DNA of 64,000 bases, from NCBI GenBank assembly GCA_916700875.1, contig CAKAKS010000068.1, positions 27,869,253 through 27,933,252 on the forward strand, in the 5' to 3' direction. This document shows, piece after piece, positions 24,035-36,067 of this stretch (position 1 is the stretch's first letter; every line of letters begins with the position of its first letter). The notes beneath the pieces were generated by a model. It made no database searches. It worked only from the letters and a program-made list of their open reading frames with translations, and was not told the origin of the DNA. The translations under genes were made by a program, and so were the position numbers. This DNA is from Sebastes aleutianus. Lineage: Eukaryota; Chordata; Actinopteri; Perciformes; Sebastidae.

Positions 24035-24135
24035 GATGTCCTTGTCTTCTTTCCCTGGCTGCAGCTTTAAACAGGTGGAGTGCTGTAAAGGCTGAGCTCC
24101 AGTGAGTCTGACATATTTTAGCTGTCAGGGATTCA
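24035..24135 (+). repeat. Duplication anchor K, left copy
   Basis: It aligns with 56505-56610: CTTCTTTCCC/CATCTTCCTCCC, GGCTGCAG, TTTAAACAG/TTGAAACAG, GCTGTAAAG/GCTGTTAAAG, CAGTGAGTCTGACAT (CAGTGATTCTGACAT in the other copy), TTTTAGCTG/TTTTGCTG, and ATTCA. Offset is 32.5 kb. Confidence 0.65.
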
Positions 24136-25319
24136 ACCTCACAGAAACAGGTGAAGGAAAGACTTCAAGGGGGATTCAGTTGTATTTCATCACATGCACA
24201 TCCAGAAGGAACAATACTTCCATCAGAGAGATGACCATGTTTGCACCAGAACCTCCTGTAACATGATGTTTAGCATTACTAAGCGGACCTCTGATCACCC
24301 ATCAGTGATGCTGGTTGAGGTCAAAGGTAAAACAGACTGGAAGCTTTCAACCAGAGAGGGCAGCAGAACGCCGCTTTCTAAACCGCCTGCTGTTAAGTTC
24401 CTCTTTAAATCCTCTCTGGTTTCTAACAGCAGCTCTCCTTCATCCACCTCTCTGTTTCCTTTGAGTTCCAAACATTATCACATGTTTACTGTTTAGTTTC
24501 TTTATTCAGTATTTCTTTCTTTCTCTTAATGAGGTGAAGATCAAACGTGAAATGCAAATTTCCCTGACGAACCCAAACTAGGACAATTAACATTCTCACA
24601 CAAATAAATATCAAAGAGGGAAACAGAAACATCGAGCACCTGACCTGGAGCTGTAGTTTGAGTTCATCTCATCTCTGATGTCTCCAGCTTTGTCAGACTC
24701 GTTGTGTATTTTTGTTCTGATTTGTTTGCTTGTTGTTGTCGGTGGGTCAAATTTAGGTTCAAGGTCGTGTCAATACTGGCTGCTAGTTGTGATGTATTAT
24801 TCAAACATCATTTGGGGGTTTTAAGGTTTCATAGAAAAGTTCAGAATGTGATTAATGTCACATTTCCCTTCACTTGATCTCCAGCTGAACCTGCTGCCTC
24901 TGTGCTGCTGTACACAAAACTCCCTCAAGAGATCCACAAGTCTCAGAGTCTCTTGGTTACAAGGCCAGAAAAGAAAAACTGTGTCAGAGCACAAAGAACA
25001 TAAATAATTTACCAAAACAACAGCTGAGTTCTGGAAATGAGTCTGAAACAGGCTATTCTCTGGACCATTAGTATACTCTATGTGCACTGAAACACAATGT
25101 TTCAAAACTTTCTCTTCCACAAATATTTCATGAATCTGTTGTGCAAATATGCAGAGTCAGTTTCTCAAAATGCCACTGGCTCTGTGGGCTTGACTTTTAC
25201 GAATTCCCTAAATAACCGAGAGAAATGTTGTCTATATTTAACAAATCTACACCCCTCTCTGGATATGAACTAATCTCCACATGACACCAGCTGGCATTTT
25301 GTTCAGTGCTGTTGTTGTG

Positions 25320-25425
25320 CTGCAGTTGTGCCTCCCACTGTGAGTTCAGCTGGATATCAGAACTCAGGAGAGTTTGACTTTGATATTGAACTGTAGACAT
25401 CAATACTCAGAGGTGAAACACGAGC
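25320..25425 (+). repeat. Duplication anchor L, left copy
   Basis: It aligns with 59030-59115 over a long near-identical run: GAGTTCAGCTGGATATCAGA, ACTCAGGAGAGTTTGACTTT/ACACATGAGAGTTTCACTTT, GATATTGAACTGT/GATATTTAACTGT and then ACAT. Offset is 33.7 kb. Confidence 0.75.
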
Positions 25426-25867
25426 TTCATGTGTTGAGTTACTTTCTACATTTCTGAGAATAAAGCAGCTGTCAGAGGCCCGGTAGCAACGTGTTTCTGT
25501 GTCTTTGTTTTGCTAATGAAAGTCTCTGTTATTGGTAGGATCAGCTCACTGTGCTACACAAAGACGCAGGAATACACAGTGTCTTTCATATTTTGCTCGG
25601 TGAATGATATTGTAAATTCAGATGGTCATACATTCACTGCACAGTTGTTTTTTCATATAGATCAGCAGTTAGCAATTCTCTTCAGCCAACACTTGTTGTT
25701 TGCTTTAATGATCATTCCAAGTCTTGAGGTCATGTTTAATAGCTCTGCTTACAGAGAGATGATGTGTAGAAGTCAGTGTGTTTTTTATAATTACCTGTAA
25801 AGCACCACAATAGCATTCCTTTTTCTCCCTAATGATTGATCTTTTTCTATTATTTCCTTTTGCGAAT

Positions 25868-25995
25868 AAATTGTTTCCCAACAATTCTAATGAGATCACT
25901 GAACAGCTGCACATGAATCTGATATTAATTAGCTGTTAATTTGCTTTCTAACAGACTGACAGAGCCTGTGAAAGGCATCAGGGAGTCAGACCTCC
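25868..25995 (+). repeat. Duplication anchor I, copy 2
   Basis: This is the partner of 19210-19330, and it keeps the sequence beyond the point where the 19.3 kb copy is interrupted by the DIRS-like fragment. I found no clear third copy in the right-hand block. Confidence 0.65.
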
Positions 25996-26415
25996 AGTTG
26001 CATTTAGTTTTTCACACAAACAGATATTGTACATGCGCATGCAAAAACTATTTAACCCAGTCATCAACATACAGTACACATATATACAGTCTATATAATA
26101 CATTGTCATTAATCTCCCAGTGCTTGAAAGGGCTCAGGTTAGAGAATGTGAGAGCAGCCATGTTGGCTGTAAACCAGGTTAGATAAATCCCATCAGTCAG
26201 TCCAGATTCTTCTTCATGTCCACCTGCATATCAGTTAGCTGTAACACTGTTGGTCGACACGCTGAGGTAGTTTTCATATATACAGTAGGAGTTATAATGA
26301 GGAGAGCATGTGGAGCAGCAACACATTTTGAATCAAGTAAAATAAACCAAAACATTTAGTTGTTTCCAAAACTCAAAGGTGCTACACACCCACGCAGCTG
26401 TTTTCACATCTTATT

Positions 26416-26581
26416 CTGGCTGATTAGATCTCTGCTGTGTTGGAAATTATGTGCCGTCACCAGACACTGTGTTGTCCTAATAACAATGATAAAGGTGAAA
26501 CACAGCTGACAGGAGAGTCCAGGTGTTGTCAATCAGTCTGTTCACACTCACACAGTCCTGAGCAGAGGTCTGATCAGCCAG
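26416..26581. repeat. Imperfect inverted repeat
   Basis: The left arm CTGGCTGATTAGATCTCTGC (26416-26435) pairs with an inverted right arm CTGGCTGATCAGACCTCTGC (26562-26581), with a spacer of about 125 bp. A single related arm, GGCTGATTAGACCTCTGCTC, occurs at about 48509. It could be a small foldback element or a decayed MITE. No terminal duplication was found. Confidence 0.55.
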
Positions 26582-26639
26582 ATAATTCAAACCACCTCTG
26601 TGAGTTCACCATGGATGTCCAGGACCTTTAGATATCACC

Positions 26640-26693
26640 TTAAAAACACGACATCAGCGTCTGACGAGCTCCATTTGACCTCCCAGCTCATAC
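26640..26693 (+). repeat. Duplication anchor M, left copy
   Basis: It aligns with 61861-61925: TTAAAA-AC, TCAG-G, GAGCT-ATTTTGACCTCCC and GAGCTCA. This is the rightmost anchor of the left block (offset 35.2 kb). It is short, so confidence is moderate. Confidence 0.5.
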
Positions 26694-27558
26694 AATTTGT
26701 TTGAGTTTATTATAATCATAATTATTACATTATAATATTGGATGGTACGCTGCAACATCTGTTAGTGAAGTTTAGAATGAACAGCTACTTGATAACAAGC
26801 ACATCTGGACACACCTGGAGTAGCTGCCAATCAAACAGGAGGTGCTGTGGCAGTCAGTCATTATTGTCAATTCACACTTGGATGTTTTTCTTGTGGATAG
26901 ATGCCCATGCTGCTTTCTTTCTGATATATGGGGGGCTGTATTGAAGATAACTGAAGAGTGATGTGAGCAGAGAGAAGGAGGTTAGAAACCTCCAGCCGCA
27001 GACATCACAGAGATCACTCCTGTTTCTTTGGAATTGGAGGATAAATGGATTTGAGAGACAACAAAGGAGGTATACAGGAAGTGGGATAAACCTTTCAATC
27101 CTCCTATGGAAATAAGGAGATATCATTACAAACACAAAACAGCTTCATGTATTTGTTGTATGCCAGAGGTTTGGAGAAAATTGAAATGATTCGCTTGCTG
27201 AAGCCCATGAAAAACATGAACAAGCTCTTTAGTTAATCTGCTTCTTCCAGTCAGCCTCCGTGTGAAAGCCTCCACAGCCGCTTCATTCAACACAGGCTCT
27301 GCCGAGCTCAATAGGCCTTACCTACGGCCTCAATGATATGGACTTGGCATTTACAGAAAGAAAGAAAAGTCCTGACCAGTGATTCTGCTGCTTTGTCACT
27401 GAGCTTCCTGCCAGGAACAAAAAAGGCTGATAGTAGAAGAGCAATAGGAATAGACCTGATCATATTTTCTCTCTCTCTCTGCTGTCAACTGTGATTGAAT
27501 TCTCAGCTCAGTCGGCAGATGTGTGTTTGTACTGTTACCTGCTTATGTTTTATTGGTC

Positions 27559-28076
27559 TTAAAGGTCCCATATTATAAAAAGGGAGATTTTCATGTTTTT
27601 TTTATTATAAAGCAGGCTAAAGTCCTTTATAAATACTGTGAAAGTATCGAAAGACTCAATCCACAGGGAAATACACACAGCCCGTATTCAGAAACTCTGC
27701 ATTTGAAACAAGCTGTCAGGATTTCTGCCCATTTGTGATGTCACGAATATACAATATTTAGACCCTTGACATAATTTTAATCGGAAATATTCTAAATGTG
27801 TCCCAGTTTAGTCCTGTTGCATTGTATGTGAATGTCATTAGCTGACAGGAAGTAAACATGGACCCAAGCTGTTGCCTAGCAACGCAATTCTGTTGCAATT
27901 CCGTCAAAATACGCTAAAACGGAGCGTTTCAGACAGAGGGTGAATACAGGCATATTCAGGCTGACAGTATGAGGAAAATAAAGTTTTTTTTGAACATTAC
28001 AGCATGTGAACATGTTCTAGTAGAAACACAAAATACAAGTATGAACCTGAAAATGAGCACAATATGGGACCTTTAA
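27559..28076 (+). mobile_element. TTAA-flanked MITE, copy 2
   Basis: A 518-bp copy in the same orientation as copy 1, with TTAA at 27559-27562 and 28073-28076. The termini TTAAAGGTCCCATATTAT and (inverted) TTAAAGGTCCCATATTGTG are the least eroded inverted repeats of the family. It carries an intact palindrome GTTGCCTAGCAAC at 27871-27883. The family is nonautonomous, and no transposase frame is present. Confidence 0.9.
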
Positions 28077-28145
28077 GAACAGAAGAAATTCTGCTATGAC
28101 AATGAATGATCCTGAATTCTTGACCCTCTGACAATTATCATTGTG

Positions 28146-28167
28146 GTTGTCATGGCAACATGCAAAT
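28146..28167 (+). promoter_or_regulatory. X-box-like site abutting an octamer
   Basis: GTTGTCATGGCAAC (28146-28159) is a full, near-palindromic match to the RFX-family X-box pattern GTNRCC-N-RGYAAC, apart from GTC in the left half. It runs directly into ATGCAAAT (28160-28167), the classical POU-factor octamer. TAATTACATGCAAAG follows at about 28204-28218. The site lies 70 bp outside MITE copy 2, so it is not part of that element. Whether it is functional is inference from motif form alone. Confidence 0.45.
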
Positions 28168-28532
28168 GTTTGGCTTAAATTATATTTTCATAGGTTTATT
28201 TTAATTACATGCAAAGAAGGACCATGTTTTTATATTCAGCCTTTGTTTCCTCTCAGCCTCAGTAACAAAGTAATTGTGACAAATGGAAGACCTTTAAATC
28301 AGCCAAACACAATGCTTCATATTTAGCATAGGCAGTTTTAGATTAAGTGTTAATTAACATAACAAATGAGTCACAGATATTAGAAGAATCTCCTCTTGCA
28401 GGTATTACAGTCTCCATATTGCAGATCCGGTAAGAGGACTAATTGTTGTCAGGTCTTATAGTGACTCATCCGAGTGAGTGCAGTCAGTCAGATGGATTAT
28501 CAGAAGGATCAGTCTGGGTGTTTTCTGTGGGA

Positions 28533-28690
28533 ATGTGTCTTTCTTCCTGTTGTTCCTCCTCAGAGCTGCTCCCTTCCTGCTAAATGTTTTCATTTAGCTG
28601 AAATGAAAAGGATCAGTGTACTTTAGGTCTCTCAGACAGAGACAGGGACAAATGTTTTCTGTCTTTCCTCTGTCTCAGCCTTTCTCAGCT
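28533..28690 (+). repeat. Duplication anchor A, right copy
   Basis: This is the partner of 1503-1660 and the first anchor of the right-hand block, so the boundary between the two tandem units should lie between about 26.7 and 28.5 kb. MITE copy 2 sits in that interval. Confidence 0.45.
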
Positions 28691-28699
28691 CAAGACAAT

Positions 28700-31600
28700 G
28701 AATGGTTTATCAGCTGCACTCTGGGGAATTGGTTTTCCTCCATCTACAGGTGTTATGTGTGTCTGTGACTAGCAACATGCTCTTTCCCTATCACTTCATT
28801 CACTTCCACATTTAATGAGACATTTAGAAACAACCAGTGAATATGCAAAGGGACACAGAGAGAGATAGTGAAAGAGAGAAAAGAGTAGACCTGAACTTTG
28901 TCTGCCTGAAGGTAAAACCTTCTTTCTCTGATTCCTGTTTATAAAGTTTTACATTCCTGTAACAAATCCTCACCTCAGCCACAGATGATTTACATTTAAA
29001 TAGGAACACAGTGCTGTGAAGATAAACCGTCTGAGGCTGGAGGTAATGTATTAGTGTCAGTCTGTCATCATATCTGCCTTACTTATGAATCAATACATGT
29101 TTGGCTCAATCAGTTTCCAGTCTATCAGCCTCACAGTTGGCCTGTATCATTGTTTTCATGACTAGTTCAATGTCCAACGGTCTCCTGTGTTATTATTCTG
29201 GATGCAGTTGGTAACTTTCCATGTCGGTGTAAAGGCTGGAGGAGTTTTCTGGGTGCAGATGGATGCAAATCCTGTCCCTGCAGCAAATATTGATGAGGAT
29301 TATTTCTGCATACTAGTATTTACATATTGTATGCTAATCCACTTTATTCACACACCCGCAAAGGCAGTGGAGAAGAAGACTGCTAGCCGGCAAAGATGTG
29401 AACAATGCAGGATTGGAAATATTCAAAATATCACGTGTGCAGCTGTTTAATGAGATGATAAATCATTAGCAGTATGAATATGTGTCTATCTTAATATCAG
29501 TTGTAGCAGTGAGTCCTTTGTTAAAGGCTTCGCCTCTGTCAGAAGAGTCTGATACACTGCACCTTTGTTGCCTTTGTTTAAATATGTCTCCTAGCACTGA
29601 CAGATAATGTGATTCTTATTCAAAGCAGCTGAATAGATAATCTCATTATTAGTCTGTAGGAGGGTAAAGCTGTGTATCTTCAGCGGGGTGTCATCCCAGC
29701 TCATATTGAACTCAGATATGGAAAGCATCCCTCCTTCCATCATCCTCAAGACTGTTACATCACCACAGGAAGTACACTTGGGAGAAGTTTTTAAGTGGAA
29801 ACACTCACTCTGCATGGCAGAGACGGCTCTGGTTTTAATTACATATATATTTATAGGATTGTGTAAGTGTATATTACAGATATTTTGGCTCTGGTTCCAG
29901 TGTTGTGCCTTGGTAGCTATTTTTGATTGTCCAAGCTCTTGAAAAACTTTTCCCCACATCCTCTTCTACTGTCTGTAGACATCGTCTGCCTGGCAGCGCT
30001 TCACCATCCTCGACCAGACCGCACACATCAGTCACATCATGACACTGAGTGGGTGGTGAGTGGTGACTGTCTGTCATCTCAGGCTGGAAGGATTTGTGGC
30101 TCTGATGAGTAGCTGTTTATTTTAGTGATTTTAGTTTTTTTCACTTACCACTGATGGTATTTTGCCATATGCAGATAACATGCAGACGTTATCATGGACA
30201 GTTTGAATTGTAACAACTTTCTATTGAAGAAATAGTCTGATGATGTTTGGGAGCCTTTAGTACATCAGCACTGGACAGGCTGTGTCCAGTTTAACCTCTG
30301 TTCACCCTTTACTGAGCACTTTGGTGGCAAAGAGTGACATCTGTCACGACTGCAGATCAGTTCAATAATGTTTGACTTGACGAGGAAACACAGAGAGAAT
30401 GAAGGAGAGTTTATCTGCTTCACCAGCAGCCCTGCTCTCAACTGCTCTGATAACTCCTTGACCTCAACAGCACACACACACACACACACACTCACCGATA
30501 GACAACACTCTGTCTGCTGTTTAAGCAGCAAAGACGTTCAACATGAACACAGAGGGCGTCCTCCATCGCTGTCATGTTGTTTACAAGAACAGCAGACACA
30601 GTTGAATGATAGATGTAATGTGAATGACATAAAAGGAGTCAGGAAATACAGCCCAGATTGTCCAGCATGATTATTTAAATTATCAATTAGTGCGATTCAT
30701 GTAAAACATTCTTGATATCTGAAAAAATTAATTGAAAAGCAGCCTTTGAAAGGTCGGTAGCATCTCTGAGAGCGTGAAGACAACAACAAACTATTCTGGG
30801 AGCAGGTCTCATAACTGCAAAAGAAACAATGAAGAATATTGTTATAATATGTCGACAAGCAAAAAACAATGGGGACCTCTGAAGAGGTCAGCTGTTTGTA
30901 TTACTGCATATCTGTGAATATAATAACCATATGTGGTTATTAACCTGAGAGCAGAATGATAAATGAATGACACCTACTTTGCATGTTGGTGGAACAAAAA
31001 CATCAAATTGAGATTCATGTTTATTTATTGCAAAATAACAAAGGAGCCTCTTCTTCTACGTGGAGTGGAATAGATTGAATTTGGAGCCACCATTTCACAT
31101 AATAACGGTTTATGAAAAAGCTGCCTGTGCAATATTATGTTTTATTATTTTTTTAAAACATTGTTTTAATAAGAATTCTTCTGCAGAGTGAAAACCAGTG
31201 AGTGGGAACGCTGAGTTACCTTGAAGCATGTTAATACTTGATAGCAGTAAAGCTGCAGCTCCCAGCCACAGTCTGAATATGTCATGATGAATACTGCAGG
31301 TATAAATACTATTACTACTGATCATAATAACATATACGTCCATGATAATAGCGTGGGTAGTAGAGTAGCATGCTCTCTGTGTGTCTCTCTCTCGGCTAAA
31401 GTAATGATCTCTCCAGTGAGCATCTTCCTCCAGCTCTGTAATGATTTCATGAATCACTCATATTGAAGGGTCACTGCCCTCCTGAATGACCTTTGCCCTT
31501 AATATAAACTACTAGTGGAGTTAAAGCATCTTCAGCAAACAGCTGAACTTCTTTCCCGTGAACAGTCCAGCCTCACTTCATTTCCTCCGAGCTGCTCAGG

Positions 31601-33395
31601 CTGCTGTGCTGCAGGACTCTTCAGACTAACCGCTACAGACGGCTCTACTACGGCTCTGATCTGTCTGCTAAATAAAGCGCTGTGACAGTAGATTTAAACA
31701 CCCGGTACAGTTCAGCAGCACTGAGGAGAGGAAGCGAGAGGAGTCAGTGTCCCTGTGTTAGAGTCAATAGGAGGTTCACCTCTTTATCTCTGTGTCTTCT
31801 TTGAGCCAGTGGAGAGGTTTCTGGAGATGAAGCAACCTGGTATCAGGATTTTTCCAGCTGCACCTTCTGAAGCTGCCTGTTTCCATTGTTTGTTTCGTGC
31901 CTCCCTCCTGCCAGAGAGGTTGTGAATAATGCTCAGTGTTAAACACTTGAATCACACTGTAGTACTCTACACTGAATCAAACTCTAATTAGACTCATACT
32001 GTGAACATAAACAGCAACACCCACACTTACTCTCTCTCTCTCGCTCTCTCCACCTCACACACTCACACTCCATCGTGTGCTGGGGTGCTGAGCCACAGAT
32101 GTGGAGCGGCTCTGCTGTAGTGATGATAAGGGTCATGCTGGCTGTGTGTGTTGTGGGTTTGGCCTCAGTGTCTGGAGAGGCTTCAGGGTTGAATGTGATG
32201 AACTGAGAGGTTAAGAGAGACGCAGCAGGCAGGAGGCCAGCAGAGAAAACCAGAACACCATCACCTGCTAACAGACCACTCACATGCTGCTTGTGTTTGT
32301 ACTGTGGGTTAGAGCTCCACATTACTTCATATCACACATGTGATGCATTTATTGTTTTTTTTTCCATTATTTTCTTCATTCTTACTTACAGCTAAAGAGG
32401 GAAAACTTTGTCAGTGAATACAGAAAAGATGTTTTTATTACCTTCACTCTCATTTTAAGCTTCATTTAGGTCACTGTAAGAGTACAAGATAATCTCTGAG
32501 GACAGCTAGTGCAGTATAGACTCACCTGTGGCTCGCTCTCTTCTGGCTCACAGTAGCTTTTGTAGGCCACTGTGAGACAACTATTTAGCCACAGCTGTCG
32601 GTGATGACAGGGCTCGGTCTTCTCTGAGCTGCCTTGTAGGGTGAGCGCTGGCCGTGGTGCTGAGCTGCAGGATTCTGTGCTCCAGAAGAGAAAGGACTTC
32701 TATCGCAAAACATCCAGATTCTTAAGTTAAGAATAGTATTTGCTACCCAATTATAAACTTAACTTTCAGCTGTACTGGATAAACATATGTGCAGACATTT
32801 GTGGATGAAACACACCGACGAATGAAGGCTTTATTTGCAAAGACTTTCACTTTGGAACACATGTAGTTAACTTGCTGTGTAATCTGTCTGTAGTAAACAC
32901 GTTGATCTCTGAATCAGTAAATCAAGGTTTGTTTGTTTTCATACATAAGTGTAGGTACGTGTAGTAAGTACAGTCGTTCCCTCTTCAGCCCTTCAGGCAG
33001 TAATTCTGTCAAACAGACTGATTCAGTGGCTCCACTCTGAATAATTTCGTGCTGCATTTCTGTTTGGAAACAAACATCAAGGGAAAAGGGCTAAATAGAC
33101 AAAGAGCAGCAGATACTCCGGGTGTGTTTGGGTGCTAGAAACTGGACGTAGGAAGAAAGTGTGATCCGCTCAGATAACAGCTACACAGCCCACTCCACTC
33201 ATTAACATGGTGACAGCTGTGAAGGGAGATGTGCATGTGGAGACCAGTGAGGATTTGATTCAGTTCAACAACTTCCCTCCACATCGTCAATATTAATATT
33301 CAGTCACCTTTGATTCTGTGAAAGGATAATGATATAATCATTATCAAATATTACATCTAATCTCCGTGTAAGATTTCTTACATTATCATCAAGAA
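28700..33395. other. Non-coding, nothing recognised
   Basis: No gene, RNA gene or transposon is recognised. A (CA)n run lies at 30473-30491, a short CTCTCT run at 32031-32050, and a T-tract at 32354-32363. The open frames, including 29591-29959 and 31110-31457 on the minus strand, lack coding character. Confidence 0.5.
30473..30491 (+). repeat. (CA)n microsatellite
   Basis: About 9-10 uninterrupted CA units. Confidence 0.9.
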
Positions 33396-33659
33396 AAGAG
33401 TGAGATTTTACAAAACTGGTAATGAGAACATTTCTACATACTGCAGCAGAATAACAACTCGTATCCCATTAGGATCTGCACACCGGAGAGTCCTTGAAAC
33501 TTTGAAATTTCCTTCAGAATTCTTTGTCAAATATGTTATTGTTTATAAAACTTTCTTCTCTCAAATCAGAGGATCTGAGAGGTGTGAGGATTTACACGCA
33601 TCCCAAAAGACTAACAGCCTCAGCATTTCCCAGTCCAGAGCCAGATACAACAGCAACAT

Positions 33660-34060
33660 TTCCCTTTTCAGATACTCATCAGGTTCACCACAGTGTTCGT
33701 CACAGAGACTCTGTTCTCTCTCCAACCTTCTGAAAGCAGCTGAATCGACCTTCTTTATCGCCCGGAGCAGAAAAGGAAAGAGGTAGGAGGAAGAAAAGAG
33801 GTGAATGAATGGAAGGAAAAAAAAAAAAAAACACTGTAAAATTGATTTCAACAGTGTTTTTGTTTGACAAAAACTACTCAGGAGAAAATGCTTTACATGC
33901 ATAAACATTGTGGCGGAAATACAGAAAAACACAGGGAGAAGACAGGACGGGTAGAGGGAGGAAAATCAAGTTAGATAAAAGTGACAGAGAAAGAGAGGAA
34001 AATAAAAGAAAACAGAAAAAAGAAGGCAGGAAGAAAAGACATAAAGAAAGATGTTGCGAG
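33660..34060 (+). repeat. Duplication anchor B, right copy
   Basis: This is the partner of 4965-5330, with the same order of blocks ending in a long purine-rich tail (33950-34070). A poly-A run is at 33820-33834. The plus frame 33400-33786 (128 residues) and the minus frame 33561-33932 both cross it. Neither resembles a known protein, and the left copy does not preserve the plus-strand frame. Confidence 0.65.
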
Positions 34061-34599
34061 AAAGACTAAAAATGTTTCATGCACGTCATGACAGGGAACA
34101 GACATTTTCATTTTTATTCTGTCACCACAATTCATCTGTCACCTCCTGCAGCAAAACCAATTCGTCACAAGAACTGTTCAGAATCCAGGTACAGTTAGTC
34201 TCCTTCATCTCATATAAATTCAAATAATGTTGAATATAACCTGCCACCAGTTTTCCCATCAGGTTATATTTATTGATTACCAGTTAGCTTAATGTATCTT
34301 TAACAGAAACGTAGCAAAGAAAACATCCCTCTAAGTGTCTAATGATAATTAGTCAAATATTTATTTGTATGTATGTAAAGAGACAATATTATTATATTTA
34401 ATAGAAGTAACTGCTAATATACCATTACAATAACACTAACTGTGCTCATTGCAGGCAGTACAAGTAGCCCACAGTCATCTCTCCTCTTCAATAATAAGAG
34501 GCAAGATGGAATAATGTGTAATAAACGTGTTGTCTTATAATGCGTTAGTGTTTCATTAGGTGCAGTCAGTCTGATGCAAACTCTTCATTCAGGGTGTGT

Positions 34600-34760
34600 T
34601 TCATCTCTCTAATGCTGCCACCTCAGGGCTCTGTAGCATTACATGGATTTAGAGCTGCTCGGTGAGCATTAACACTTCAGTTCCACCAGAGACATCAAGG
34701 CCTCTGGACTTCATCACGTATCCAATATTTAGACACACAGACTGGAAAACTCCTCTTCAT
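34600..34760 (+). repeat. Duplication anchor C, right copy
   Basis: This is the partner of 5400-5560. It keeps GGATTTAGAGCTGCTC, AGTTCCACCAGAGACATCA and AACTCCTCTT at the same relative spacing. Confidence 0.65.
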
Positions 34761-35713
34761 ATTCATATAGAAGTATAGTCCTAGTGGTTTGCACAATAAC
34801 TACCGTGTGCATGTAAAATCATAGTTGTAATACCTCTAAATAATGAATAAACCTGCAGGTCTGGTAGTAATTAGTGTTGTGATTAGACTGATTTGTAATA
34901 AGTTATAATTCTCTCCAGCTGTTTTATACAGTAGAAGGGGATCAATTCATGACTCATTCATGTGTTCATTTCTCTTTCCATAACTGTTGGCTAGGAAACT
35001 TTCTAATGAGTTTTATATCCAACAGCATTTTGAGGTAATTTTAATTTAAAAGCCATCAGGACATTGAGCAGCTCATCTTCTTCTAATGTTTTGACTGCAG
35101 CAAGCCCCTCTAAATCCTTTAGTGCCGACTGAGTTCCCTGTCAGAGAGTGTGTGTGGAGGAGAGAGGACCTGTCACATTGTTTTTTAAAGAGGTGGAGAG
35201 TGATGGAAAAGAGAATCACATATCACGTAATAGTCTTCTCCAACAGAGAGGAGACTCTCAGCTGGTCACATAAAACGTGTTAACGATTCTTCTTCTGCTA
35301 TAAAACTGCTCTTCTGCCGGTTTAGTTGCAACTGTTGTGTTTTTCAGTCTGTGGAGGTTTGGTGGAAGAGAATAAACTGTTCAAACATCACTGAATCGAC
35401 AACTTGTTGGTCTTTCTACAGATCAGTGTTGTCCTGAAGGCAGGAAGGCTCCCCGTTGCCTCTGAGGAAGAGTCACTTTCCAAGATACTAAAGAGGCAGA
35501 CAGTCTGACATTATCAGCACTGGGAACTGAACATCTGCTTCCTCCACAACATGAGAATATACTGTAGTACATTCAGTAATAATTGCATTTGGTTTGTTCA
35601 GTCTGTAGAACTGTTTCTATCCTGTAGTTTTCTATTACTGCAAAGCCTTTTCACAGGATTTCCCATGTGTTCGGGTTTCGGCTGTTCTCAGATCACTTTA
35701 TCGGCTTCTATAA

Positions 35714-35975
35714 CACTTTAGAATTGACTCCAAGACTTTGCTCCTTGTTTATAAAACACTAAATGCTCTCGCTCCACAACACCTCTCAGACCTGCTCAGT
35801 GCTTATGAGCCAAACAGGTCATCTCACACAGGCCTGTTTCAAGGATAAAAGTGAAGTCTGGGGAAGCTTCTTTTACGGTTAATGCTCCGGTCTCTGGAAC
35901 AGCTTCAGATGACCTCAGATGCCCCAGCGTGGACCTCATTTAATAGAAAGCTTAAGATGCGGCTTTTCTCCTTTC
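35714..35975 (+). pseudogene. L2-like LINE ORF2 C-terminal remnant
   Basis: From 35714 the frame reads HFRIDSKTLLLVYKTLNALA and then PQHLSDLLSAYEPNRSSHTG before a stop at 35846-35848. This fits the conserved C-terminal end of fish L2/CR1-group reverse-transcriptase ORFs, where a LL-VYK-LN-LAP-YLSDLL--Y-P-R pattern is followed by GE-AFS--AP-LWNSLP and LK--LK-FLF. The later parts survive only in shifted frames (GEASF near 35862; KLKMRLFSF near 35949-35975). It is broken by at least one stop and frameshifts. It belongs to the right block only, so the insertion probably came after the large duplication. Confidence 0.8.
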
Positions 35976-35982
35976 TCTTGAC

Positions 35983-36067
35983 CGGCTGCTGCTGCTGCTG
36001 TGCTTTTTTATGTGTGTGTTGTTTGAGAAAGATTAGATTTGTGTGTGTGTGTGTGTGTGTGTGTGTT
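35983..36067 (+). repeat. (CTG)n and (GT)n microsatellites
   Basis: A short run of about five CTG units at 35986-36000 is followed by a GT run of about 27 bp at 36040-36066. Simple tracts often follow LINE 3' ends. Confidence 0.9.

Noticed and set aside
33400..33786. 128-residue + strand open frame
   Set aside because: Part of it lies in anchor B, whose left copy does not keep this frame. Composition is Ser/Arg-rich without any domain. Treated as non-coding.
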